From the NCBI RefSeq assembly GCF_009696375.1, contig NZ_VUMD01000017.1, positions 28,426-92,425 on the forward strand: a DNA stretch of 64,000 nt. Direction: 5' to 3'. Each line of letters starts with the position of its first letter. The first letter of the stretch is position 1. Below are positions 9,071-18,200 of this stretch, one piece after another. A program made the translations under genes and the position numbers. This DNA comes from Clostridium porci (lineage in GTDB: Bacteria; Bacillota; Clostridia; Lachnospirales; Lachnospiraceae). A model generated the notes under the pieces. It was not told the origin of the DNA, made no database searches, and worked only from the letters and a program-made list of their open reading frames with translations.

Positions 9071-9610
9071 ATGAGATACAAAAAATTTCGTGACATACCG
9101 GCATTCACCAGATCGGGGAGCTATCAAATCGATTGTGGGCTGCCATTTTTGGTAGAATGGATCCAAAGAGAGATTGATGAAATGGGACTCCAGCTCATGC
9201 CCGATTTTCAGCGTGGCCACGTATGGACGGAAGAGCAGCAAATCGCATTTTTGGAATATTTTCTGCGAGGTGGCCGTTCAGGTACGATTTTGTATTTTAA
9301 CTGCCCATCTTGGAATTGCCAGGTGGAGGATGGAGCATACAATGATTATGTATGTGTGGACGGCTTACAGAGAATCCGGGCGATTCAGCGATTCATTGGC
9401 AATGAAATCAAGGTGTTCGGCTCCTATTATTCGGGATACGAGGATAGGCTTGGTGAACGTTACACTATGAAAGTCAATGTAAATGATCTACAGTCTAAAG
9501 CAGAGGTATTGCAGTGGTACATCGATATGAATGCCGGCGGCACCCCTCATACAGATGAGGAAATCGAACGTGTAAGAAAATTACTGAAGGAAGAAAGGGG
9601 TACAGCATGA
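9071..9610 (+). CDS. stand-alone DUF262 (GmrS-like) domain protein
   Basis: Residues near 37-60 (MPDFQRGHVWTEEQQ) and near 97 (VDGLQR) match the ParB/sulfiredoxin-fold DUF262 domain, where DGQQR is the nucleotide-binding signature; here it is DGLQR. DUF262 is known from GmrSD-type modification-dependent restriction enzymes, normally followed by an HNH-type DUF1524 nuclease. That nuclease half is absent (179 aa only), so this may be a regulator, an anti-defence decoy or a degenerate defence gene. Start ATG 9071 has GAGGAGGAAAC before it. It overlaps the next gene by 4 nt. Confidence 0.7.
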   Translation: MRYKKFRDIPAFTRSGSYQIDCGLPFLVEWIQREIDEMGLQLMPDFQRGHVWTEEQQIAFLEYFLRGGRSGTILYFNCPSWNCQVEDGAYNDYVCVDGLQRIRAIQRFIGNEIKVFGSYYSGYEDRLGERYTMKVNVNDLQSKAEVLQWYIDMNAGGTPHTDEEIERVRKLLKEERGTA

Positions 9611-9996
9611 GCAAATGGATTTTAACAGATGATGATTGTCTCCAGATCAGAAGGCGCTTAGAGGATATGGCAGAGCGATTGGGGAATGTGTATGAATTGT
9701 ATCAAATTCAGGAACTCCCCATGGATCAGGGACAAGTTTTCAAAGTGGCACACGAGATTGTTTTTTGCTCGGAGATCAATCTCGAAGATGTGCTGGATTG
9801 TTACGGATATGAAAATCTGGAGCAGGTGAAAACAGAGTATGGAGATGATTGGGAAGCCATTCTGGCAGAGTGCCAGTTTGAGTTAAACGCCGGTTGTTTG
9901 GAGAATCTGATTACTCAAGAATTTCTCACATATGACGAGGCAAAACAACTGATTTGTCGAGTTTCTGGATACGAAGGTGAGAAAACATTGGAATAA
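9607..9996 (+). CDS. hypothetical acidic protein, 129 aa
   Basis: ATGA-coupled to the DUF262 gene, so probably a functional partner. The product is acidic and helical with no signal peptide or membrane segment. No family recognised. It ends the dCMP deaminase/DUF262 operon, followed by a terminator at 10093. Confidence 0.7.
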   Translation: MSKWILTDDDCLQIRRRLEDMAERLGNVYELYQIQELPMDQGQVFKVAHEIVFCSEINLEDVLDCYGYENLEQVKTEYGDDWEAILAECQFELNAGCLENLITQEFLTYDEAKQLICRVSGYEGEKTLE

Positions 9997-10092
9997 TTAC
10001 AACACGCAATATCAAAAAAGAGAAAAAGATATGAGCTATGTAACGAGTGTTGCCTGGCCGGAACCAAAATTCTAAACATTACTGCAACATCC

Positions 10093-10120
10093 AGAGGAGA
10101 CCCACGCGGCCTCCTCTTTT
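10093..10120 (+). terminator. rho-independent terminator
   Basis: AGAGGAG/CTCCTCT stem then TTTTCTTG. Confidence 0.75.
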
Positions 10121-10142
10121 CTTGTTCTTTTTTATCCGCTTC

Positions 10143-10149
10143 CATAATT
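10143..10149 (+). promoter_or_regulatory. class A CATAATT element of recJ
   Basis: TTCCATAATT followed by AAAACGAAAA, an excellent extended match. Confidence 0.7.
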
Positions 10150-10201
10150 AAAACGAAAATACAATGAAGGCATTTTTGAGGAAATGCGGAAAGGAAAAGA
10201 A

Positions 10202-11914
10202 ATGGTAACGAAACGAAACGCAGACCTGCATTCTATCCAGGATGTAGTCTGCGCAAATACAGGTATGTCTGTGGAAGAGTTGTTGAATGACCAACAGTCT
10301 TATCCGATTGACAATCTGCAGTCCGCAGCAATCATTTTAAGAGATGCTGTACGAAGTGGGAAAACCATTTACATTATGGGTGACTATGATGTGGACGGTA
10401 TCTGTGCATCGAGCATCCTGTTCATGGGACTGAACTCTGTCAATGCAAATGTGGTTGTGAAACTGCCAAAACGCTTTTCGGAAGGCTATGGCCTAAAAGC
10501 AGAAGCGGTAGAAGCGTGCGAGGATGGGCAGGTCTTAATCACAGTGGATAATGGAATTGCCTCTATTGATGCAATCAAGAAAGCAAAGGAAAAGGGTATG
10601 ACCGTTATTGTAACGGATCACCACTTACCGATCATGGATGAAAAAACAAATCAGCCGATCCTGCCGGAAGCAGATGTCATTATTGATCCCAATGCCATTC
10701 CGGACAGTGCAGCATTTAATGGATACTGCGGTGCAGGCCTGGCATATCGTCTTTGCAGATTTATGCTTGGCACGAAACATTGGCTGATGCCAAAACTCCT
10801 GTCATTTGCCGCAATCGCAACGGTAGCAGACTCTGTACCTTTGATAAAGGACAATCGTCTGTTAGTGAAATACGGACTGCAGGCTATGATTGACAGAAGA
10901 GGGAATACCAAGGGCTTATACGCTCTTTTGTGTGAGCTGAATCTGGATAAGTATATTACAGCAGAGAATATCGGATTCAAGCTGGCACCAGTCTTAAATG
11001 CTCCCGGCAGACTGCGTGATGACGGAGCGATGGATGCATTTCATCTGTTGACCTTTGAGGGGCGATATGATGATGCAAAAAGCATGGCTCAGGCACTGAT
11101 GCAGGATAACCAGACACGAAGGGAATTATCTGATACCTGGACCAAGAAGGTTATCGACAGTATCGAAGAGAACGGCATGCAGGATGATTACCCATTGGTT
11201 GCGTATGAAAAAGAGATTCCTGAAGGAATCATCGGTATTGTCGCCGGAAGAGTTGCGGAAAAATTCCATGCTCCTTGCTTCTTACTTGGAGAGAGCGCCA
11301 CTACCGGCATCGCCAAAGGATCCAGCCGATCAGATGGTGTATGCAATTTGAAAGCCTTGTTGGACGATCACAAGGATTTTTTAATTTCTTATGGCGGTCA
11401 CGCGCCGGCCGCAGGGCTTAAACTCTTTACTGAACACATTGCAGAATTTCGCAGCGCATTGCTGCGTGATATGCATGGCAAGAGACCTTCTTCGCTGGTT
11501 GAAAAGGATGAATACGACTTAAAAATCAGCACAAATGACATCGAGAGTACCATGAAGGAACTGCAGAAATTCGCACCGTATGGCGAAGGAAATCCCATGC
11601 CGGTGTTTTATCTGGAAGATTTGACCTTGGTACCAGTTGGCACTGAATATTTTAAGCTGATCTCTGACGGACGAGGTGTAAAGCTCTTATCCCCCAATGT
11701 AGAGGCAGTCAAATTCGATGGCGGCGAAGAGTATGTGGAACTTGGAAAACCAAGACACGTATCTTTGCTTGGAACATTGTCCGTACATCATTTTATGGGC
11801 AAATTCAAAAATCAGATGGAGTATTTTAAAATATACCCTTCAAAATCTACAGCCAGAACATCTCCGCTTGCCAGGGCACTTGCGAATCGGGCAGTCGGAC
11901 GCTACAAAAACTAA
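10202..11914 (+). CDS. recJ: single-strand-specific exonuclease RecJ-like (DHH/DHHA1)
   Basis: 5'-3' ssDNA exonuclease of recombination and repair. The DHH phosphoesterase motifs are present: MGDYDVDG from residue 59, VDNG near 121, DHH at 139-141, and the DHHA1 motif GGHAPAAG near 398. The C-terminal OB-like part follows. At about 570 aa it is a normal RecJ length. I prefer ATG 10202 (AAAGGA 7 nt upstream) over the in-frame ATG at 10184. The next gene follows after 21 nt. Confidence 0.93.
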   Translation: MVTKRNADLHSIQDVVCANTGMSVEELLNDQQSYPIDNLQSAAIILRDAVRSGKTIYIMGDYDVDGICASSILFMGLNSVNANVVVKLPKRFSEGYGLKAEAVEACEDGQVLITVDNGIASIDAIKKAKEKGMTVIVTDHHLPIMDEKTNQPILPEADVIIDPNAIPDSAAFNGYCGAGLAYRLCRFMLGTKHWLMPKLLSFAAIATVADSVPLIKDNRLLVKYGLQAMIDRRGNTKGLYALLCELNLDKYITAENIGFKLAPVLNAPGRLRDDGAMDAFHLLTFEGRYDDAKSMAQALMQDNQTRRELSDTWTKKVIDSIEENGMQDDYPLVAYEKEIPEGIIGIVAGRVAEKFHAPCFLLGESATTGIAKGSSRSDGVCNLKALLDDHKDFLISYGGHAPAAGLKLFTEHIAEFRSALLRDMHGKRPSSLVEKDEYDLKISTNDIESTMKELQKFAPYGEGNPMPVFYLEDLTLVPVGTEYFKLISDGRGVKLLSPNVEAVKFDGGEEYVELGKPRHVSLLGTLSVHHFMGKFKNQMEYFKIYPSKSTARTSPLARALANRAVGRYKN

Positions 11915-11935
11915 CATAGGAGAGTAGATTGTATC

Positions 11936-12871
11936 ATGGAGGAAAAGAACAACAAAAAGTATGCCGGACAGGTCATTGACATTCCGAGAGCAAAATCAAG
12001 ATTGTCATTTACTGATCGCTTACAGCGTATGACGGAAGAGGAGGGAGAGCCCTTCCTCAATATTTTTTCACAGCGATCCATTTACCTCGTTTCGCTATTT
12101 GATTTTGAAAAAGGCAGCTCTCTGATTGCGAATATCCCAGTTGGAGACATGCCTTTGATTGTAAAGCGAACAGACTGTGCAGAAGAAGCAATGTTCCGGT
12201 TATCATCCGAAGAACTTGCTGTTTCAGATGATGTTGGGGCTACGGAGACTCAAACGGAAATTTCTCCTGCATTTCAGCCGCTTCGCATGGGAAAGCTGGC
12301 AGGGAAAGCTCCGGGAGATATGCTGCTGGAGTCGTTAAACAAACAGGCAATTGTGGCGACTCTTACATCACAGATGGAGTTTTTAAAGCAGCGTGTGCGA
12401 CAGTACCCCAAAAATCAGGCAGATATTACAGCAATCTCAACGGCCCTGGAATGTTTTCAACTCGGCATTCTTGAAGATTGTAAGCCTGATGAGTCGCAGG
12501 CAGCGGTCCAGACGCCGAAAGAAAAAAACTATATCATCTATAAAACACCAGTGAAACATCAGAAAAAGATAATCGATGGCATGCATCCCTGTTACTCCGT
12601 GTTAATCACCTGCACCCCGACGAAAGAATACCCATATCGGGTTGAGCTGATGAATTGTTATGCCCCGCTTGGCGAATTGAAATCTGGCATGAAGCCTGTA
12701 CTCATGGAACAAGCAAAGGATATTCGAAAAGACAAAATCGATCTGACAGAGGCAGAATGGGTACGCGTAGTAGACTGCTTAAAATCAAATCTGGAAGCAG
12801 CCAGACAGGTATGGTATCCGGCACTAAGAACGCAGGATGCTAAGAACCGTTGGAACGGCAATGCCTCTTAA
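11936..12871 (+). CDS. hypothetical protein, 311 aa, recJ operon
   Basis: Follows recJ by 21 nt, with GGAGAG unusually far (about 14 nt) before the ATG. No membrane segment or signal. Residues 180-310 look like a folded domain containing PVKHQKK and a C-terminal helix; nothing is recognised. Operon position suggests a link to DNA metabolism. Confidence 0.7.
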   Translation: MEEKNNKKYAGQVIDIPRAKSRLSFTDRLQRMTEEEGEPFLNIFSQRSIYLVSLFDFEKGSSLIANIPVGDMPLIVKRTDCAEEAMFRLSSEELAVSDDVGATETQTEISPAFQPLRMGKLAGKAPGDMLLESLNKQAIVATLTSQMEFLKQRVRQYPKNQADITAISTALECFQLGILEDCKPDESQAAVQTPKEKNYIIYKTPVKHQKKIIDGMHPCYSVLITCTPTKEYPYRVELMNCYAPLGELKSGMKPVLMEQAKDIRKDKIDLTEAEWVRVVDCLKSNLEAARQVWYPALRTQDAKNRWNGNAS

Positions 12872-12902
12872 TCCAACATAGCAAAATCACAATCATAACC
12901 GC

Positions 12903-12934
12903 AAAACCACGAGGAGCATTTCTCGTGGTTTTTT
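12903..12934 (+). terminator. rho-independent terminator
   Basis: AAACCACGAG/CTCGTGGTTT stem then TTTTTG. Confidence 0.9.
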
Positions 12935-12953
12935 GTTGGCTGGAGTCGTATTC

Positions 12954-12960
12954 CATAATT
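12954..12960 (+). promoter_or_regulatory. class A CATAATT element of gmk
   Basis: TTCCATAATT then GTACCATGAAAC; 47 nt before ATG 13008. Confidence 0.65.
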
Positions 12961-13007
12961 GTACCATGAAACACACAAGACATAGAGGTGTCTGAAAGGA
13001 GAAAGGT

Positions 13008-13406
13008 ATGAAAAATAATTTTTTGATCGCATTATGCGGACGTTCCGGCGCAGGAAAGACAGCGGTTACCAAAAGACTGTCTGAGCTTTTTGGCTGGACG
13101 AGCGTGGAATCATATACCACAAGACCCAAGAGAAAAGAAGGGGAGCGTGGGCACATCTTTATTTCGGAAGAGGAGTTTAACAAAATTCCACTGGAAAAGA
13201 TGGTTGCATACACTGTATTTGACGGCCACCGCTACTGTGCAACCACGGAACAGGTTGAAAAAACAGAAATGTATATCGTGGATTTCTCTGGTGTCAAAAC
13301 CTTAAGGGAAAGATATCATGGGGATAAAAAAAATCATCGTTGTTTTTCTGGATGTGGCAACAGACACCTTGATTGCACGCATGAAACAGCGTGGAGACTC
13401 CCCTGA
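13008..13406 (+). CDS. gmk: guanylate kinase, N-terminal part (frame-split)
   Basis: Carries the P-loop GRSGAGKT (about 10-17) and the GMP-binding YTTRP...GERGHIFIS region, which phosphorylates GMP or dGMP. Family homology stops near residue 103. The next about 30 residues are out-of-frame sequence, while the missing LID and C-terminal part reads in the +1 frame from 13318. The switch lies in or just before an eight-A run near 13326. Either a one-base insertion broke the gene, or the halves are made separately or by frameshifting. Start has AAAGGAGA 8 nt upstream. Confidence 0.75.
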   Translation: MKNNFLIALCGRSGAGKTAVTKRLSELFGWTSVESYTTRPKRKEGERGHIFISEEEFNKIPLEKMVAYTVFDGHRYCATTEQVEKTEMYIVDFSGVKTLRERYHGDKKNHRCFSGCGNRHLDCTHETAWRLP

Positions 13407-13548
13407 GAAAATCGAAAATCGCTTAAAAAATGATGATCGTATGTTCCATGAAGGCGAAATCGACATTGATCTGCTGATTGATGCCAGCAAATCGATTGAT
13501 GAAGTTGCCATGGAAATCGTAAATTACGTCACTGCAAAAGCTGCATAA
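13318..13548 (+). CDS. gmk: guanylate kinase, C-terminal part in +1 frame
   Basis: Encodes the remaining core strand (IIVVFLDV), the LID-like RMKQRGDSPEKIENRL and the C-terminal helices of guanylate kinase. It has its own ATG at 13318 with AAGGGA 8 nt upstream, so translation by re-initiation within the first half is possible. Together the halves would give a kinase of about 180 residues, normal for the family. Confidence 0.7.
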   Translation: MGIKKIIVVFLDVATDTLIARMKQRGDSPEKIENRLKNDDRMFHEGEIDIDLLIDASKSIDEVAMEIVNYVTAKAA

Positions 13549-13553
13549 TTTTC

Positions 13554-13588
13554 AGACTAAGGCTCAGTTTCATGACTGGGTCTTTTTT
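13554..13588 (+). terminator. rho-independent terminator
   Basis: GGCTCAG/CTGGGTC stem (two wobble pairs) followed by TTTTTTG. Confidence 0.75.
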
Positions 13589-13594
13589 GATCAC

Positions 13595-13620
13595 AAAAAA
13601 GAGAGGTTTCCCTCTCTTTT
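13595..13620 (-). terminator. terminator of the reverse-strand 465-aa gene
   Basis: AAAAGAGAGG GAAA CCTCTCTTTT read on the minus strand, ending in T-run; also usable from the plus side. Confidence 0.8.
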
Positions 13621-15016
13621 AATAAGGTTTAACGATGCCACGCACAGAATGAAGTGGATGATACATTGATGCACCTAATTCTCCAGACCATGTTCTCTCT
13701 GCAATAAAAACTCCCCTTCCATCCTTTGCAAATGAACGCCCCTCATGGGCAGCGCCGACGACACTAGATGAATGTATTGTACTGAGACAATATTTCTCTC
13801 CATGTAAATAATCTAAAATGCATGGCATATGTGCATAAGACACAATTAAAGGCAAAAGCAACTCGTTCGTTACCGCTTCTGTCCCCATAAAACCAAATGG
13901 AATTTGGTTTTCTTTTGCGTAGTCACGAAACAAAGCTAAGCTAGAATATGGTAACTCAAACACATATGTTGCAGGAATCATTTGATTGTCATACATATCA
14001 AAAGAATCCTGTACTAAACGTGCTCCGTACTCCTTTTCTTCATCGGTAAATAATGTTTCCAAATACTGCATTTCCCAATATAAAAAAGCTCCAAAATCAA
14101 GCCGGCTCATGTAAAGTGTTTTTGCATTCGCTTGCTTGTTATACCAGTCGTTGTTAAAGAATGACTGATACCACGCTTTTTCCTCCGTGGCTGCCTTAAC
14201 TACTTTTTTGTCAACAAAGTCTTTAATGTAAGGAATTCCCATCTGATCAAGTCCGCGACAAACGAAATCCAATTCTTTATCATCAAAAAAATCACGCAAC
14301 ATTGCCGTACCATAACATTTTTCAGAACGAAATGTTTTATCCCACACTTTGGGGTTATTATATAATCGCTCCATTTCCTTCAAATTCTGTAAGCGTGGAG
14401 AATAGCGAGAATGACTTGCAAATGCTCCAAAACCAGGCTTTTTGCCATCTGGACGAATGGGCCATTCCCAAATGGCCAGGTCATATAAATATTGCCATTC
14501 CCTTAATTGGAATGATTGTTTCGCATGATTCTGTACAATTTCCGGGTTATCAGCCACATCACGGAACTCCCACAATTTGTTCATCGTATCTGAATCCCGT
14601 GTAATATATTCCGGCATAGGAAAATGGTGTTTCTTGTATGCGCGACACAATGTTTCCAATGACTGCATCTTGACATAGATGACATCTAAATTTAATGGGA
14701 ATTTTTCCACCATACATCCCGGACTCATCATTGCCCCGCAATCTTGATTGGGATCAAAGAAACCATAACGTTTTACACGACTGACCGGGAAAATGGTGTC
14801 TCTTGCTTCTACAAATTCGCCAAACACAAGGCTCTCATCCATACCATACACAAAATAAATAGATGATTGAGCTACAACAAAACGCGAAAGAAAGCCATAA
14901 AGCCCTGCCGCCCTGGGCAAATCCCGCACCATGGGATTTTCATAAATCGCCTGTAAAATTTCATTATCTAATTCATAACCGCTTTTGCGTAATTCGTTAA
15001 TTGTCATATCTTTCAT
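13619..15016 (-). CDS. hypothetical protein, 465 aa, class B promoter
   Basis: A full-length soluble protein rich in aromatic residues with no motif I recognise and no membrane segment. The start is the ATG at 15016, with AGAGG 9 nt upstream; a GTG three codons earlier is less well placed. It is a single-gene reverse-strand unit with its own class B promoter (15048-15095) and terminator. Sharing that promoter class with rep, topoisomerase and helicase genes suggests a role early in the element's life or in maintenance (inference). Confidence 0.8.
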   Translation of the reverse strand: MKDMTINELRKSGYELDNEILQAIYENPMVRDLPRAAGLYGFLSRFVVAQSSIYFVYGMDESLVFGEFVEARDTIFPVSRVKRYGFFDPNQDCGAMMSPGCMVEKFPLNLDVIYVKMQSLETLCRAYKKHHFPMPEYITRDSDTMNKLWEFRDVADNPEIVQNHAKQSFQLREWQYLYDLAIWEWPIRPDGKKPGFGAFASHSRYSPRLQNLKEMERLYNNPKVWDKTFRSEKCYGTAMLRDFFDDKELDFVCRGLDQMGIPYIKDFVDKKVVKAATEEKAWYQSFFNNDWYNKQANAKTLYMSRLDFGAFLYWEMQYLETLFTDEEKEYGARLVQDSFDMYDNQMIPATYVFELPYSSLALFRDYAKENQIPFGFMGTEAVTNELLLPLIVSYAHMPCILDYLHGEKYCLSTIHSSSVVGAAHEGRSFAKDGRGVFIAERTWSGELGASMYHPLHSVRGIVKPY

Positions 15017-15047
15017 AAAAAGCACCTCTCATATATGATCTATATCG

Positions 15048-15095
15048 ATTATACCCACCCCCCAATAATAACACAAGGACAAAAACTTGCGGATA
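15048..15095 (-). promoter_or_regulatory. class B promoter (TATCCGCAAG box, TTGTGT-17-TATAAT)
   Basis: On the minus strand: box 15095-15086, 9 bp, -35 TTGTGT at 15076-15071, 17 bp, -10 TATAAT at 15053-15048. Confidence 0.8.
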
Positions 15096-15173
15096 TAAAA
15101 AATAATAGTTTTACATATTCACCCCGCTTATTTGTTCAACGCAATATTTCTGCATTTTTAAAAGAAATATTTC

Positions 15174-15180
15174 CATAATT
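15174..15180 (+). promoter_or_regulatory. class A CATAATT element
   Basis: TTCCATAATT 27 nt before ATG 15208; divergent from the class B promoter of the preceding gene. Confidence 0.65.
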
Positions 15181-15207
15181 GAACAAATGTGTAAAGGAGG
15201 AGTAACC

Positions 15208-18200
15208 ATGCGCGATGAGCAAATGATGAACCAATCTCTGAGTATCGTAATCAAACTGTATCAGAGTTTTCTACAGGGTTTACCGGACCTGTTTGAAGGT
15301 ATAGATACATTTAAGGCTAGTGCCTATTATCAGGATGTGCTGAGAAGAGACATCAAACAAACAGATGAATGTCTTTGTATTGCGGCAGAAGACGAGGCTG
15401 TGCGACTTGTAGAGATCAAATTACAGGAAAAGGGCATTCCATGGGAGAAACGGAAGGCCTCTGATCTCCAGGGCGTTGTCAAAGCCAATGGCATGTTTGT
15501 ATTTTTGTGCCGCGGCATCGATGAACAGCGAGTACGAGAGGCTATGAGAGAAGTACAGCTTGAATTTGAGCGCTCTCATAGACCAGAACCGGAAATGGAC
15601 GCCGAGAAGGAACAGGATGAAGCTGAGCTGGAACGCGAAAGAGAATCGGAGCGCACCACATCAGACGAAGAGATGCCAGAAAAAGAATCAGAAACGGAAC
15701 ACACAGATACTTCCCAGGAAAATGATGATTCTGATGACCTTGAGGCGGAAGAAGCATCCAAGAAGCAGAAGAAAAAGAAGACCACTTCAACCTATCTAAA
15801 ACAAGAGCGGCCGGCATACAATCATGATTTACATCGTCAAGAGACTTATACGACATCAGAAAGAGCGCCCGTATATCAGGAGCCGCAGCACTCAAAATCC
15901 CCGGAGCCTTCGTATCACCATCCGGAAGAGTCCTATCAAAGAGAAAGGGAATCGCATTCTTATACAGAACGGTCACATTCTTCTGAACAGCACAGAGATC
16001 CACGCCCGGAATCTGTACAACGCGAAGGACTTGCTGGGTATAACCGCTACCGCGAGACTGATTTTTCCCATCGGTCTGCAAAAAATGAATCCTCAGAATC
16101 AGAACACTCTTATGCATCGACATATAAATCTGACATCCATAAAGAGGAAAAAGCCAAACATGATGGGCAATTTGTCTCTGAAAAATTCCAAAGAGAGCCG
16201 GAAAGAAGGAAAGAAGAGTCTACTCCGGCCAGTCAAACAACATCACGGGACTCTGAGGCATATGTAAAAAAGGAACATATCACTGCGAAAAAGCCGGTGT
16301 TGGAATCGACCAGAGAAATTGCCAGAACATCAACCGGAGAAGCTACCAGAGAGACCACAGGATCCAATGCCGTCGAACGGCCTCAGCATATAGATCCATC
16401 AACTTCAGCCAATCAACCACATTCGTACATTGAAAAACGCACAGAACCTCTAAAGCAAGAATCTACCAGAATGGGTGGCTTTCAGTCGATTGGCAATGAA
16501 CGAACAATTGCTGAGACTGGAAGGCAAGCCTCCAGACCAATTACCAGTACAGAGCAGTCCTCACATTCTACAACAAAAACACAACACTCAATGGCCAAAA
16601 CGGCCGGAGAGCAATCTGGCACCATCCAAATTCTTGGTAGTGGCCATGACATTCAAGAATCTACGGGAGTACCCAGCACTACAACTCGTGGCGGATTTTT
16701 TAACGAATCCGCTCGTCACAAAGCTGCGGAAGCGGTGCGGCAGGCGACGCGCAAAGTTGAAAATAATGTGGGTGGTTATCAACCAACACATTCCCCAAAA
16801 GATGTCGTCAATCCAGAGCATATCGTCAAAGCCTTGCGTGGGCAGCAGAATGCAGAATCTGGGAAAATATCAGAAAAGAAGATTGTTGTCACCACCATTT
16901 CCAGAAACAGTTTTGAGTCAACCGCAAATTCTTCAATGCAAGACCAATCTTCGGAAAAGAGTGCTCCTGATGCATCAATTGGAGAACAATCCACCGTTCA
17001 TCAATCAACAAAACAAAAGGAAGCATCAACTTCACAGTGGGATACACGTCATAGCACTCTTCAATCAGGTTATACTCCCAAGAACGACCAACACGTAGTA
17101 TCTATGAACAATGATTGGGAAAGACAAATCCTAATGTCCAGACGCTTCTATCATATGAGAGACATTTTGTCACCGGATCATTTTAAAACTGTATTTCGCG
17201 CCAGCCGTCGAATTGCTATGCAATCCGTTTTAAGTCGTGAGACAGAGGCCGGGCAAGTAGCGATGAATGCGATTGACTATGCATCACCGTTGGCGATCGC
17301 AATGCAGAGAAAACTGCTTGCTAACGGAGCCATGCAGATTGCACGTACAACGCAATGCAGCACGACCTTATTGGCATCATTTTATGCCACCCAAAAAGGA
17401 ATTACGTTACAGCAAGCAAATGTCGCCTTAGCAAATATGACCATGTTGGATATTAGTATGGTGTGTGCCGGAAAAGGCCGTCTTTCCTTAGCGGATATGG
17501 AGACATTAAAGAATGCCGGAGATCTTTTTAGCTTAGGTGAAGGACGCTCTTTGATGTCTGCGATTGCGCGTTTGGACAATAATACATTTTTAGCATGGGT
17601 ACAGAACGCACCGATCAGTGAAGATCTGAAAAAAGCGCTCATGGGTATTCCTGTTAAGGATCTTACGCCTGCAAAACTACAGTCGTTACTTAAGCAATTT
17701 TCTGGTACCAATGATATTCAGATGTTGAAGACGCTGTATGCATCCAAAATCAATGCACGTTATGGATTACCAAAGGGATCTGGTTTTCATACGGTGCTGA
17801 AGGGCTGGTTAACCAGACTCTTGAAGTCTTCAATGAAAGATTCTGATGCAGCCAGGGCCCTTGGTCAGATTCTTGGCGTGTCCCAACAGACATATATGGC
17901 TTATCGTGCCGGTATGCGTTTGCTTTTAACAATCTTAAATAAAATACCTTTTAAGAATAAAGAGCAGCTTGTATCAGAGGTAGCCTTTAAGATCATGGCT
18001 GATCCCATGAAAGCGGCTCGTGTCAAGGCGGCAGAAAGTGTAAAAACCGCAGGAATGAAAGCCGGTAGTAAGCTACTTGGAAAACATGGTACAAAGCTGA
18101 TGCAAAAACGATCTGTGCAGCATGCAACAAGTGCCCTGAAATTTATCGCACATCCAATGCAGTCCATTGGAGCAAAACTGTCTTCCAAATTCGGAGAAAC

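Noticed and set aside
10137..10143. TATCCGC next to a class A element before recJ
   Set aside because: Continues TTC instead of AAA and has no core promoter 42 bp downstream.
13544..13550. CATAATT overlapping the stop of the gmk second half
   Set aside because: No gene follows on that strand; a terminator comes first.
15542..16123. Long antisense open frame opposite the giant membrane protein
   Set aside because: Shadow of a low-complexity coding region, without promoter or ribosome site.
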